64,000 nucleotides of DNA, taken from Gambelia wislizenii. Lineage: Eukaryota; Chordata; Lepidosauria; Squamata; Crotaphytidae. The DNA is taken from the NCBI GenBank assembly GCA_030847615.1, contig JAUMIR010000005.1:63949001-64013000 (forward strand), read 5' to 3'. The notes beneath the pieces were generated by a model. The model was not told where the DNA came from. It saw only the letters and a program-made list of their open reading frames with translations, and made no database searches. Shown piece after piece: positions 45,691 through 57,616 of this stretch. The position numbers were made by a program, and so were the translations under genes. The stretch's first letter is position 1, and each line of letters opens with the position of its first letter.

Positions 45691-48600
45691 AATTCTGCAT
45701 AAACTTTATTTCGAGCATGGAGCATCAAAATAATGTTAACATTCCTGTCATCCCAATCTGACTGCAGTGCTTAGTCTGGAACCACAACTCAAAACGAATC
45801 CTTTCTCTTAGTTCATTTTGTATCTCCCATTGCCTTAGTTTTGCCTTTTCAGTTCAGTTTAATGCATAAGAGAACCTGTAAATTATATGCTCTTAGGGAG
45901 GGGAAGAGTATCTAAGAGACATTTGCTTTCAGAAGCTGAAATCCATGTATGAAATGGAGAAATGGAGAAAACAAAATAGGGAAATTCCAAGCTATAGGCT
46001 CAGAGAATTCACCATGAATTGGTATGAATAATAGATTGGGTGAATGAATGAATGAAGTAACTGGAAAAGATATATGCAACTTGTGTGCCAAACAAAAAGT
46101 AAACATTTGTCAATCCAGAATCTGTATATAGACCGGTTAAACCTCCATCATAAAACGTTATAGCAGTACATAACTTTTAAAGTTATAGTCCAAATCCAAG
46201 CAAGTACTTTAGGCATGTCACAGGCAAATAGACAGATATTTAATTGTTTTTTTTAGCAGCAGACTCCTTCCACATTTCATATTCCAGTCTAATACTGAAG
46301 CTCACCTCAGTGTCAAGATTCTCATGGCAATATTGTGAATCTCTTATTCAGTAACATCTAGGAATAAATTATATAATTCCATTCTTGAATTTCCATTTCC
46401 CTGCATACAAGCTAACAGCAATTAAATGGACTGAAGTTGAGAAATTTGTGAGGTCACATCATACACACACTAAATAGTACAAAGGAGGAAGGAGAAGAAA
46501 TGTAGGACTGGTTTCGGAAGTGGGCATATAATCTATGATGGGTTTTTTATGCAAATTTTTTTGCAGAAAAAAAGGTTCATCCTTTGAATAGCAGAGATAT
46601 TCATACGCTTGAAAATCATATCCTTTTTTTTTCTCAAGAGTACCAAACAGAGTGCAAGCTTAACTGACTAAATCTTGGTTATAACAGGATAGAGAACTGG
46701 ATTTCTAGTAGAACCTCAAATATAGCTACTGAAATTCTAACAAGCACTGTTGAACAATTTATGATGTATAAACTATAACAAGTTATCAAAAGTAACTGAG
46801 GTCTGACTAAAACAGGCCTTCATTTTGCGTTGGAATAGTATCTGCCTGGTCTATAGATTCACTTCAAAGTCTCTGGAGTTCAATTAAAACTGGATTAGGT
46901 GAAAGCAGACCTTCTTTGGGACTTTCTGTTCTTGGAAACTCCACACATACTGACAGCACCCTAGACAGAGGTCTAGCCCTCCAATGAACCAGTTGCTATG
47001 GAAACTGCATCATTACCACTGCTCCACTGTTATCACACCAGGCATATTAGCTTGAGAGATACAGAACACACACATATCCTCCTTCACTATATACTATACA
47101 GGGTGTCTTGAGAAGCCTATGCCTTTGTTCATTCCTGTATTTATTATGCTTCATCAAACAGATGCACATTTTCAGTTTACCATGCAAAACTCAAGGAATG
47201 AAGATGTAATCAAGCTGATATTTATTTAATAATAATTTTAAAAGATCTCTGAGATGTTCATCTACAGACTTACAGTAGAATTATATACATATTGACACAG
47301 AAGTGGAACTTATTGTCTGGTAAAACTGTATAGGATTGCAACTGCAGGCTACAATTAGCCCCAAACTCACTCTTACAATATCCTGCAATAAAGGATATAT
47401 AGTTTCCATTTATTTCCAAACAACATTCCTCTCAGTGGACCTATTTCTTTGATTAATGAATGGTAGGATGAGCAAATAACCAACTTTTGCACTGTGGATG
47501 GCAGAAACTCACTTCCAAGTACAGATAAGAGGTGGTACCAGCTTGGCTTATACTATGCAATTCCATGGTCACATTTATGGGCATTGAACACAATACTTCA
47601 ATACAGCATCACTAACACTGTTGATGTTGTAATCTGTACACTTATCTTGAACTTCATATGAAATGAAATTGACCCCAAAAAATTAACAGAAAGCACATCC
47701 GTAACATTCTTGTAATGTTCATAATCACAATGGGGCTTCCACACAAATTCTTTAGGGTCACATGCCAAATCCTTTGTTTAAGCCCACACTGAGTCCCAGG
47801 ATTGGGGGAAAGGTAAGCTATAAAAAAACTATGATAAAAGCTTTCTATAACACAGACACACAGAGAGTAAAAATAAAATCTTCTTTTTAGCATAAAGACA
47901 CCAATCAACAAACATATCAGTGATCATGGCCATGTGTGTTGTTGAGAGGTAATTAAATCTGCAAGTGCTTTACAGAGTTAAACAGTAATTGAATAATAAC
48001 ATTATTTTTACCTTTTAATGCAATATAAATCACTTAAGTTGTTATGAACCATAAAATTAGGGGAATAAGATTTCTAAAAGTAAATTCCACAGCCAGATTT
48101 TGCAGGTTTAGAGAATAAAAATGCTCAATACACAATATATTACACATTTCAGGGAGACTACAATAGTACATTTATTCTGGCTTTTTATGTCCATTTTGAA
48201 GAAGAAAACAAATAATTTAGGCCAATATAGAAGTTTTTCCTTAAACTCTGATGAAACCACCACCAAGCTATTTCTTCCAGGCAGACATAACGAAATATCA
48301 CATTTTGGTATATGTGCAATTTACATGTAACCACAATGTGTATGAATGCCTTTATAATATTCTTTATATAAGGAAAACACTTCCTATGTTTCTTCCGTTC
48401 AGACATATAAACATTTCAGATATATAGAACACTACAACATATTAACGAAAAGAAAGGTGTATCTCTGAAATCTGATGACTTTCAAGTAATGCTTAATTGT
48501 CAAATGTCTATTCATGTAGCTATTGAATTCAGCATCCTCAATATTCTTTTCCCCCTTATTGCCCCAGTAGATTGATATACAATCTCATTCCTTTCTTTCA

Positions 48601-50308
48601 TAGATGAAAAACTCAATTAAACATATTCATTATTTTAATGTTTCATTAGACATTTTGGCAAGCACAAAGAATTTACAAAATCAGTAAATAAATAAAAAGC
48701 TATGTGACCTTTGCATCGATCAGACTAAAATGGTTTAGATCTGAATAAGGAGGCAAGGCGATTTGGGAGAAAAGCTCTTATGTTTTCTCTTCCAATTACT
48801 GCAGGAGATGATAAAACCACAGCAAATGATGTATCAGCTCATTTTATCTTATCGCTTTGGGGCTAGGTGACAATGAAGTTCATATTTCACTGGTTCCCAT
48901 TGAAGATTGTGAAAATTACTTGCCCTTCTGACCTGAAATTTCACTAGAAGACAGAAATTTCTCTTCTGCAAAGTAATGCAATTTTTCATATGTCAACCTT
49001 TAGCCCAGCTTTAAAAATTAATTTCATTTATATTAACCAATGATATTGATATTTTCACAGAATGCTATTTCATACATGAAGCAGTGACTAACAAAGTGAT
49101 GCTGTCTTGGATGGGTAAAACTGTTTTATTTTAAGCTGCTGTAGCAGACAGATGTGCAGCAAACTTGAATGCCTTTTTCATAATGCTGTCGACCTGATGG
49201 ACCTCAAAAGCCCATGACCAGTACATTATTCACTGACTTTTCTGATAGGGCTTTGCTCGATTTCTAATCCTTTCCATTTTCTTTTCAAATGTAAAAAAAC
49301 ACACACTACAAAACGTAGGCTATTCTCCAATGCACAGCTGCAGAACACCTCTGCATGGACAAACTGGAGTCAGTGAGCTTGGATGCACTCATGCAAGTAA
49401 TCTGATCCCCATAAACCACATGGTAACACTGAAAAGTATGCCTTAATGATGCTTGGCATTTCACCATACCCAATTGTTACTTGCGTGATGGAAACCTCAA
49501 CATAAAAATAATAAAAAAAAAAAAGTTAAGTGCCCCAGAATCCAGATAACATGAAAACAGGCCAAGTTCTTGGCAAGCCAAATATATAGGTCAATCCAAA
49601 ATAGGAAGAATGGGCAATCCATCTTTAACCACAGCCAAGAAGAAATATCAAGGAAAGAACAAAAATATAAAGCAACAAACAGGAACGAATATACTGTTAA
49701 AGCCACTGTTCACCAAACTCTGCCATGTCTCCCTGTTTCTTAGTAAGAATGGAAATAATGTTTGTCATAATTCATTTCCTGCCCCCCCCCTCAATGATTT
49801 CCCCAACATTCAGAAAAGATAACAAGAGGTGAGAATTTTGTTGCGTTTTCACCAGCTACTCCCACATCCCTATTTGCATAAACCCACATGTTCTTTGTAC
49901 AAAATCAGTTGGGTGTTTTTATGCAAAGAACATGATATGCCCCCCCCGCCCCAATGCATGGGGTTCTTGTAACAATGCTTCACATACAAGAAATAATTTT
50001 TTTGCACAAACACTTTCTAGAAGCCCACATGGTATTTTCTGTGAAAAAAATGTTAGGGTTTTATACCAAATCCCAGCAAATTTGCACAAAAAAGCCTTTT
50101 GGCTATCCCTTTTTGCTTAAAAAAGAAAAACATAATTTCCATGCAAAAAAACCCACATGTATTTCTGCAAAGAATAGTTTCCTAAAACATTACAATATCT
50201 GTGAACACTGGGCCAGAAATAAACAGAAATATTAATTTTCTTCCACAATGAGGAGAAAACTGCGGAAATTATTCATCCTCACATGCAAGGATGAAATAGT
50301 CAAACATA
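45691..50308. other. LRBA upstream intron, mostly unique DNA
   Basis: A 4.6 kb AT-rich stretch without recognisable transposons except possible mariner-like debris near 47098. The part 48640-49280 is dense in non-repetitive sequence with homeobox-type ATTA and TAATT words and could be a conserved noncoding element. The part 49840-50230 repeats words like TTTGCACAAA and CCCACATG and resembles 61895-62100. No exon was found. Confidence 0.45.
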
Positions 50309-50310
50309 TA

Positions 50311-51903
50311 TAGTTGTGTGAAAAAGAAAGTACACAATCTTTGAATTCTATGGTTTTATATATCAGGACACAATAACAATCATCTTTTTCTTAGCAGGTC
50401 TTAAAATTAGGTAAATACAACCTCAAATGAACAACAATACATGACATATTAAAGCATGTCATGATTTACTCAACAAAAATAAAGCCAAAATGGAGAAGCC
50501 ATGTGTGAAAAACTAAGTACACCCTTACTGCTTCCATAGGCATTAAGATGCTACGTAGCAGATAGATGCTGCTAATCAAATGCCCTCAATTAATTGATCA
50601 TCAGCAAATGTGACCACCTCTATAAAAGGCAAAATTTTAGTGATTTGCTGGTCTGGAGCATTCAGGTGTGTGTTAACACAATGCCAAGAAGGAAAGACAT
50701 CAGCAATGATCTTAGAGAACTAACTGTTGCTGCCCTTCAATCTGGGAAGGGTTGTAAGGCCACTTCCAAACAACTTAAAGTCCATCATTCTTCAGTGAGA
50801 AAGATTATTCAAAAGTGGAAAACATTCAATACAGTTCTCAATCTTCCCAGGAGTGGATGTCCCAGCAAATTCACCTTAAAGTCATACCATGCAATGCTCA
50901 GAGAAATTGCAAAAAACCCAAGAGGTACATCTCAGACTCGACAGGTCTCAGTTAGCATGCTAAATGTTAAAGTTTGTGACAGTACAATTAGAAAAAGACT
51001 GAACAAGTATCATTTGTTTGGAAGGGTTGCCAGCAGAAAGCCTCTTCTCTCCAAAAAGAACATGGCAGCATGGCTTATGTCTGCAAAGTTACATTTGAAC
51101 AAACCCCAAGACTTCTGGAACGATGTCCTTTGGACAGATGAGACCAAAGTGGAGATGTTTGCCATGCACAGTGACACATTTGGCAAAAACCAAACATAGC
51201 ATATCAGCACAAACACCTCATACCAACTCTCAAGCACAGTGGTGGAGGGGTGATGGTTTGGACATGTTTTGTAGCCACAGGTCCCTGGAACCCTGCAGTC
51301 CTTGAGTCAACCATGAACTCCTCTGTATACCAAAGTATTCTAGAGTCAAATGTGAGGCCATCTGTCCAACAGCTAAAGCCTGGCTGAAATTGGGTCATGC
51401 AACAGGACAATGATCCCAAGCACACCAGCAAATCTACAACAGAATGGCTGAAAAAGAAAAGAATCAAGGTGTTGCAGTGGCCCAGTCAAAGTCCAGACCT
51501 CAATCGAACTGAAATGTTGTGGTGGGAACTTAAGAGGGCTGTGCAAAAACAAATGCCTGCAAACCCAATGAACTGAAGCAACATTGTAAAGAAGAGTAAG
51601 CCAAAATTCCTCCACAACGATGTGAGAGACTGAGGAAGTCATACAGAAAACTATTACTTCAAGTTATTGCTGCTAAAGGTTGTTCTACAAACTACTGAAT
51701 CATAAGGTGTACTTAGTTTTTCACACATGGCTTCTCCATTTTGGCTTTACTTTTGTTAAATAAATCACAGTGTAATATATAATGTGTTGTTGTTCATCTG
51801 AGGTTGTATTTACCCAGTTTTAAGACCTAAGAAACAGATGATTGTTATTACGTCCTGATATGTAAAACCATAGAATTCAAAGAGAATGTACTTACTTTTT
51901 CTG
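50311..51903 (+). mobile_element. Tc1-like DNA transposon with long IR/DR repeats
   Basis: A 1593 bp element between TA dinucleotides (50309-50310 and 51904-51905). The inverted repeats are about 200 bp long (50311-50524 and 51706-51903). Each carries an outer AAAGAAAGTACA-like and an inner AAAACTAAGTACACC transposase-binding-type direct repeat, the IR/DR arrangement known from Sleeping Beauty-type Tc1 elements. The right end has lost about six bases next to its tip. The transposase is broken, so the copy is dead. Confidence 0.9.
50681..51640 (+). pseudogene. Tc1-family DD34E transposase, frameshifted
   Basis: It starts at MPRRKDISNDLRELTVAALQ and has the paired-like helix-turn-helix N-terminus (KQLKVHHSSVRKIIQKW) and a GRPxxxT-like linker seen as SGCPSKFT. 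The DDE triad is visible: D in WTDETKVEMF (GAT 51137-51139), D in [10 protein letters not shown] (GAC 51406-51408) and E in [10 protein letters not shown] (GAA 51511-51513), with 34 residues between the last two. A frameshift near 51185-51195 and a TGA near 51386 disrupt it, and the C-terminus is shifted after 51570. Cut-and-paste transposition enzyme, inactive here. Confidence 0.88.
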
Positions 51904-51905
51904 TA

Positions 51906-53407
51906 TATGTATGCTATTTCATCCTTGGAACTCCTCTCTCCTGTTTCTACTAGATTCTGCCAGTGGAAGTCCATTATTAGATCCTCAACCCATCATCTTT
52001 TTATGGCATCATCTTTTGATGTGAAAATAGTCTAGATAACTATTCTGGGATCTAGTTTTAACAACGATTGACAAGAAACCCCTGGAAAGCCTTCAAGCAG
52101 ATCATTAAGGCAACAGCCTTTCCTCAATCTTTGCCCCCAGCAGCATTCATAGTGGCTGCCTTTGGGACCTGAGGTTCTATTTAGCTGTCCTGTTTCACAG
52201 CCACTGACAGACCTTTCCTATATTGTATATCTGTTTTGAAAGTAGTCATTCATCACTACTTGGTGGCAGCAAATTCCACAAATTAATTACATGCTATGTT
52301 AATGAATTCTTCCTTCTGCCTGTCCTGAATCTTCTGTCCATTAGTTTTCATAAAATTAACCCATATTTTAGCATGAGAAAAGTTGAGGGGGGACCCTATT
52401 TCACTTTTCAACACCATTCTTAATTGTATAAACTTTCCCTTATTGTCTTTCTTCTAAACACAACACCCATATTCTGTTAGCCTTTCCTCAAACTGAGCAT
52501 TGTGGTTGTCATTTTCGACAGCCTGGAAAGTTATTTTTTGATTAGCATAATATATTAACATGCTGCAGTCATCCATAACAGCATCTTTTCCAACTCTATG
52601 ATATGCTTTTTGACATGGGGTGACCTGAAGTGTACACATTGTTCATGGCTGCAACAATAAAGGTATCACAATATCGTGTCTTTCAAATCCTTTCCTCATA
52701 ATCCCTAACAGAGACTGTGACATTTTTGCAACTGCCTCCCAAAGGTGACATTTTCCTTAATTCAACTGCTTTCTCTCTCACTCTCTCTCACACACACCCA
52801 TATATCTGAAGCTAGGACTTATTTAATTCATTTTACTAATGCTGCATGACCTTACAATATCTTATACCAAGAGTGAGAAATTATTTTTGTTCTTGGCTAG
52901 TTTTCTCCCCAGGATCAAGCTGATGGGTTGTGGGTGAGGGGGTCTGTCCTTCGAACCCCGAGCCCTGCTCTGATGCACATTTCCAGTTTCTCTGTACAGA
53001 AAAGGGCTCCATAGAGAAAGCCTTTCCATGTGCTCTTTGGGTGGAGAGAGCCATTTTAAGCAGATCCCCATCAGTAATAAAGAGATAGCATGGGGATTCC
53101 TTCCTACTGGAAAAGCATTGTGGAGGGGGGGGGGCATTCCAGTGTTATTTCTGATCCAGGAACTGAAATAGCACAGTGATGATCCTCTGCTATGCTGATC
53201 CTGCATGCTGGATTCCCCATTGCAATTATTTCTGACCATTAATCAGAGATAACTTGTGGGTTCCCCCTGCCTAACTCATTTTCTGAATGGGGAGAACAAA
53301 TGTTCGGGTGAGAATTTCCTTTGATGAGAGGTCTCCTCTTGACCTTCAGTGAGCTGGATTTGGGCAACAGTAGGCCACAATGAAGGTTCCTTTCTTATTA
53401 CACTGAA
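51906..53407. other. Intronic DNA, no recognised gene
   Basis: Contains a CTCTCT/CACACA microsatellite at about 52771-52798 and a moderately GC-richer block at 52880-53260 (with a G run at 53127-53134) that may be an unrecognised interspersed repeat. No exon is seen. Confidence 0.45.
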
Positions 53408-53436
53408 GGACAGGTTGCTTACCTGTAACCATAGAT

Positions 53437-53610
53437 CTTCGAGTGGTCTTCTGTGAATTCACACAGTTGGGTTATTCCTGTGCCTGCGCAGAGTGTTCGG
53501 AACCTTCTGGAATTGCTAGGCAGAATGTGCATTGATACATTTTTGGCGGTAACTCCGCCCACCCTAACGATCCCTTATAAGGCGCTCCCATCTAATTCCC
53601 CTCAGTTCCT
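53437..53610. repeat. DIRS left inverted terminal repeat
   Basis: The reverse complement of 60934-61100, sharing GTGTTCGGAACCTTCTGGAA, GGCAGAATGTGCATTGATA, TTTTTGGCGGTAACTCCGCC and AAGGCGCTCC. The terminus itself starts further out, near 53408 (GGACAGGTTGCTTACC), and is unique to this side. Confidence 0.85.
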
Positions 53611-53693
53611 TGAATAACGCTGCAACCAGCAGCATCAGGAATATTAAGCATGTTTAAATGATGTAGTAGGACATAGAGGGGAGGATGGGCGGG

Positions 53694-53798
53694 TCTGTGT
53701 GAATTCATAGAAGACCACTTGAAGATCTATAGTTACAGGTAAGCAACCTGTCCATCTTCTTCGTGGTCTCTGTGAATCACACAGTTGGGTAGACTGGC
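53694..53798. other. DIRS internal complementary region
   Basis: The first part (53694-53753) is the reverse complement of the left terminus (GATCTATAGTTACAGGTAAG, then CAACCTGTCC). The second part (53754-53791) is the reverse complement of the right terminus (TTCTTCGTGGTCTCTGTGAA, then TCACACAGTTGGG). It gives exact inner evidence for both element boundaries. Confidence 0.85.
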
Positions 53799-53977
53799 AA
53801 GCTTCACTCCAGGAGGAGGGTATGTCCTATACATGCTGACATCAGGACCAAGCTGCACAGTCAAACCAGTAGTTAGATTTTTTGACAGCACATTCTTAAG
53901 CATGAGAAAACAGATCAAGCATATATATCAGCATATCAAGCATATCGATAAAATTACTTGGCAACACATTAACACTC

Positions 53978-54196
53978 ACTCATTTAATCGAAGACAAAAG
54001 CACAGCTTTCCCAAAGGCAGCCTTGTTTCTAGAATGAGTGTCAAGTCTATAATGGGAAATGAAAGTCAAAGGTGATGACCAAGTTGCTGCTGTACAAATG
54101 TCCTCTTGAGGCACCCCAGAGAGGAAGGCTGTCGAGGTGGAGGCAGCCCTCATTGATTGTCCTCGAATTCATGGCAGCAGTGGCTTCTTCGCTTGA
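53978..54196 (-). pseudogene. DIRS tyrosine recombinase, C-terminal part
   Basis: The 3' piece of the recombinase split by the LINE. On the minus strand it reads KKPLLP, stop, IRGQSMRAASTSTAFLSG, VPQEDICTAATWSSPLTFIS and HYRLDTHS, ending at a TAA near 53979. The catalytic Tyr is present in SHYRLD. The family HxxR box (AHSTRA) is here QSMR, so the His is lost, and there is an in-frame stop just before it. Confidence 0.8.
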
Positions 54197-55305
54197 GTAT
54201 CGACAGGGGTAGTGTGATCCTGTTGGTGCTCCTGGACCTCTCAGCGGCTTTTGATACAATAGATCATTCCATCCTCCTGGATCGCCTGAGGGAGTTAGGA
54301 ATTGGAGGCACTGCTTTGCAGTGGTTCCGTTCCTTCCTCTCGGGCAGATCCCAGAGGGTGAGGCTCGGGGACAGTTGCTCTACTAGAATAGAGCTTAACT
54401 GTGGCGTTCCTCAGGGCGCCATCCTGTCCCCGATGCTATTTAACATCTATATGAAGCCGCTGGGAGAGATAATTCGGAGGCATGGAGTGCGGTGTCATCA
54501 GTACGCTGATGACACCCAGGTATATTTCTCCATGTCTCGGTCATCAGCTTCGACTTCAGATGGCGTCTCTCCCCTCAATGATTGTCTTAAAGCAGTAATG
54601 GACTGGATGAGGAAAAACAAATTGAGACTGAATCCAGACAAAACGGAGGTACTAACAGTTACAGGCCCGAAACCAGGTCTGGGAATACAACTTCCAGTCC
54701 TGGATGGAACTACACTCTCCTCCAAGGACTGTGTTCGCAGTCTGGGGGTGCTCCTGGACCCGACGCTCCAGATGTCTAATCAGGTAAATGCGACGGTCAG
54801 GAGTGCCTGTTATCAACTTCGGCTGATACGCCAGCTGCGCCCTTGCCTGGAAACTAGAGACCTCGAAACTGTGGTACATGCACTGGTAACCTCCCGTCTG
54901 GATTTCTGTAATGCACTCTACATGGGGCTACCCTTGTGCTTGACTCGGAAATTTCAACTAGTTCAGAACATGGCAGCCAGGTTGATTTCTGGCGCTTCCA
55001 GAAGAGAGCATATAACACCTGTGCTAAAAGCTCTCCACTGGCTGCCTATTAGTTTCCGGGCACAGTACAAAGTGTTGGTTATAACCTTTAAAGCCCTACA
55101 TGGCTTGGGTCCAACTTATCTCCGGGACCGCCTCCTTCCGTACGACCCTCCCCGCGCACTTCGGTCCTCTGGGAGGAATCTGTTACAGCCTATGAAAACA
55201 AGGCTGTCGGTGACCTCCCAGAGGGCCTTTTCTGCTGCCGCTCCCAGATTATGGAATGGCCTGCCGGACGAGATCCGTCTTATTACCACCTTAGACAGCT
55301 TTTAA
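54197..55305 (+). pseudogene. L2-type LINE reverse transcriptase, 5' truncated
   Basis: About 370 codons are open from the truncation point. RT motifs in order are LLVLLDLSAAFDTIDHSILL, WFRSFLSGRSQRVRLG, CGVPQGAILSPMLFNIYMKP, the catalytic YADD at 54502-54513 (HQYADDTQVYF), LRLNPDKTEVL, and the C-terminal SRLDFCNALYMGLPL and LHWLPISFRAQYKVLVITFK blocks. The frame closes at a TAA near 55303; a one-base change there interrupts what would otherwise run to QAFPE and a stop near 55349. The endonuclease and N-terminal parts are missing. Confidence 0.88.
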
Positions 55306-55607
55306 AAAGCTGTCAAGATGGATCTTTTCTGGCAGGCTTTCCCTGAATAACTATCCCGGCCCAAGACTCGGCTGTCCTTTCTAAGCGGCAACTAGATTTT
55401 TTAACCATTGTATGTTTTAATTTTTGTCTTTTTAATTTATCTATTTTAAATTGTTGTATGTTTTTAATCTTCTATAATTTAATAGTTTTTTAAGGGGTGG
55501 GTGGGTTAGGGTACTGGGACTATGGAATTTTTATATTGTAAGCCGCCCCGATTGCGTTGCAGAGGGGCGGGATAGAAATAAAATTTTATTATTATTATTA
55601 TTTATTA
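54197..55607 (+). mobile_element. L2/CR1-type LINE, 5' truncated, recent
   Basis: A 1.4 kb insertion opposite in sense to the host DIRS and to LRBA. It begins inside the RT domain and ends with the 3' UTR, TTGTAAGCCGCCCCGATTGC, GGGGCGGGATAGAAATAAAA and an ATT repeat. Removing it rejoins the recombinase coding (ICYE on one side, KKPLLP on the other). I could not define a target duplication with confidence. Few lesions compared with the copies at 23350 and 39940, so it is the youngest L2-type copy here. Confidence 0.88.
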
Positions 55608-56333
55608 TTCATAGCAGATAGCTATAGTCGATGTCACCCACTTTGACAGACACTGTGGAGAAATAGATTCTCCAAGTCTCGAGTCAGCATAGGAAACAAA
55701 CAGTTTAGGTGACTTCCTGAAGGGAGCAGTTCTCTGGATGTAAAAGGCGAGCACCCTCCTGACGTCCATGGAGTGGAGGGTACGCTCAAATTCGTCCTTC
55801 GAGTCCTGCATCAAAGCAGGGAGAGTGATAGACTGATTCAGATGGAAGCTTGACACCACCTTCGGGAGGAAGGAGATGTTAGAACAGAGCACTACCTTAT
55901 GTTTGTGAAAGGCAGTGTATGGCGGGTCCGAGCGCAAGGCACAGAGTTCTCCAGCTAGACGTGCTGAAGTAATAGCAATAAGGAAAGCAGTTTTCCAAGA
56001 CAGGAGTCTCAAATCAGTAGAAGCCATGGGTTCAAAGGGACGTCGAACCAGCTGTGAGAGGATGAGTTCGAGGCTCCATGTCAGTGTAGACTTGAGTACC
56101 GGAGGATGAAGCTTGGCATAGCCTCTCAAGAACTTCTTGACTGTCAGATCCATAAAAGGAGACTGGTGACCTCTAGCCTGGAATTCGACAGAAACGGCTG
56201 CCAAGTGGCACCGGATCGACGAAAGCGAAATCCCTGTGGTAGACAGGTGGAGAAGGAATTCCAAGACCATTGGGATAGAGTATGGTTCTGTAGCCAGTCC
56301 CTGATCAGCCAGAAGGCTTGAAACTTTTTCCAC
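55608..56333 (-). pseudogene. DIRS tyrosine recombinase, N-terminal part
   Basis: A long open frame encoding the core-binding domain (MVLEFLLHLSTTGISLSSIR, then CHLAAVSVEFQ) and the first half of the catalytic domain (WKTAFLIAITSARLAGELCA). The Arg I position, R in the SARRxxEL version of the other family in this window, appears here as Leu (CTA at 55956-55958) if aligned without gaps. The frame breaks off at ICYE, where the LINE begins, and resumes at 54196. It was about 300 codons or more when whole. Confidence 0.85.
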
Positions 56334-56559
56334 TTGTAGTGATACGATCTACGGGTAGCAGGTCGCTGGGCAGCATCGATGACAGTCTGAACCTCTGGAG
56401 GCAGAGACCCGGCCTCTTGGAACCGAGGACGAATCCGAGGCCAGAGTGATCCTGGCCCACTGAACGGAGGATGAGTTCAAGGCCATAGCCTCCATGCTGT
56501 CAGTCATAGAGCTTGTACATCTGGGTATCTGACCTTCCCATTCTGAATGGTGAGAAGAT

Positions 56560-57490
56560 CAGGATGGGTCGTAAGTCAGATGAATCTGTGCCTTGCTAGA
56601 TGTAGGAGGGTTGTAAACCAAGGTTGATGGGGCCACCATGGAGTGATGAGGATGGCATCCGCTCGGTCCCAACACAGTTTGGCAATTACCCTCGTCAGTA
56701 GTGGAAACGGAGGGAAGAGGTAGAGAAGGGGTCCTGTCCAATGAAAGAGGAATGTGTCACCCCCTCGAACCCAGGGCATGATGTCTGGAGCAGAACTGGT
56801 GGCACTGACTGTTTTCTGGGGACACAAAGAGGTCCACTTGGGGAGTTCCCTGTTGTTGGAACAGGCCTGACATTACTGACCTGTGCAACATCCATTCGTG
56901 GATGGAGAGGCTGGAACAGCTGAGTCCATCTGCAAGATTGTTCTCCTCCGGCAGATGGATGGATTGGAGGTAAATGTTCCTGCGTACACACCAATCCCAG
57001 ATGTCCAGTGTGAATTGAAGAAGCTGAGGGGACCTCATTCCTCCTTGCTTGTTCAGATAGTACATCACTGATATGTTGTCTGTTACCACCAGGACAGACT
57101 TGTCTCAAAAGCCTGTAGTGCCTTCGGGATGCCAAGAAGCTCTAAGACGTTGGTACGGCATGTCCGTTCGTTGGCATCCCAAATGCCCTGAATTTCATAG
57201 GATTCAAGATGGGCTCCCCATCTGAACATCGAGACATCGGTTGTTAGAGGGATGTCTGGTTGAGTGGGGTCGAATGGCATACCTAACAAAACATTCTCCG
57301 GAGCCAACCACCATTGCAGCGACCATTGAACTGCCCATGGCATCGTGAACAGTTTGTTCGGGGAGTTACACAGGGGGTCGAACACTTGTAGGAACCAGTG
57401 TTGAAGCGGGCGGAATCGGAGCCTGGTGAGGCGCGTCACATAGGTAGTAGCTGCCATGTGACCCAGAAGTACCTGGACTGCATAGGCCAA
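56560..57490 (-). pseudogene. DIRS RNase H and Dam-like domains
   Basis: RNase H blocks are WWLAPENVLLGMPFDPTQPD, IPLTTDVSMFRWGAH, the TDN motif in MVTDNISVMYYLNKQGG, and NNLADGLSC. The Dam-like part begins PQVDLFVSPENSQCHQFCS and continues in another frame to PLLYLFPPFPLLTRVIAK. There are frameshifts near 57090 and 56760. As in other DIRS elements it sits at the C-terminus of the RT polyprotein. Confidence 0.82.
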
Positions 57491-57616
57491 AAGTCTTCAG
57501 GATCGGCGGCAGGCATGGATCAAGGAACAAAGGGTGTCAAATCGGTCCCAAGGTAGGTAGGCTGCGGCCATAAGCGAATCCAACCGAGCTCCAATGAACT
57601 GGATAGATTGGGATGG

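Noticed and set aside
47098..47200. Mariner-like end CAGGGTGTCTTGAGAAGCC
   Set aside because: One possible terminus only; no partner end, TA pair or transposase found.
49932..50235. Open frames of 62 and 93 codons
   Set aside because: They lie in the AT-rich repeated-word block, with no homology, splice signals or conservation evidence.
54157..54196. Start codon at 54157 for the LINE reverse transcriptase
   Set aside because: The first 40 bases belong to the DIRS recombinase on the other strand. The LINE is 5' truncated and has no natural start here.
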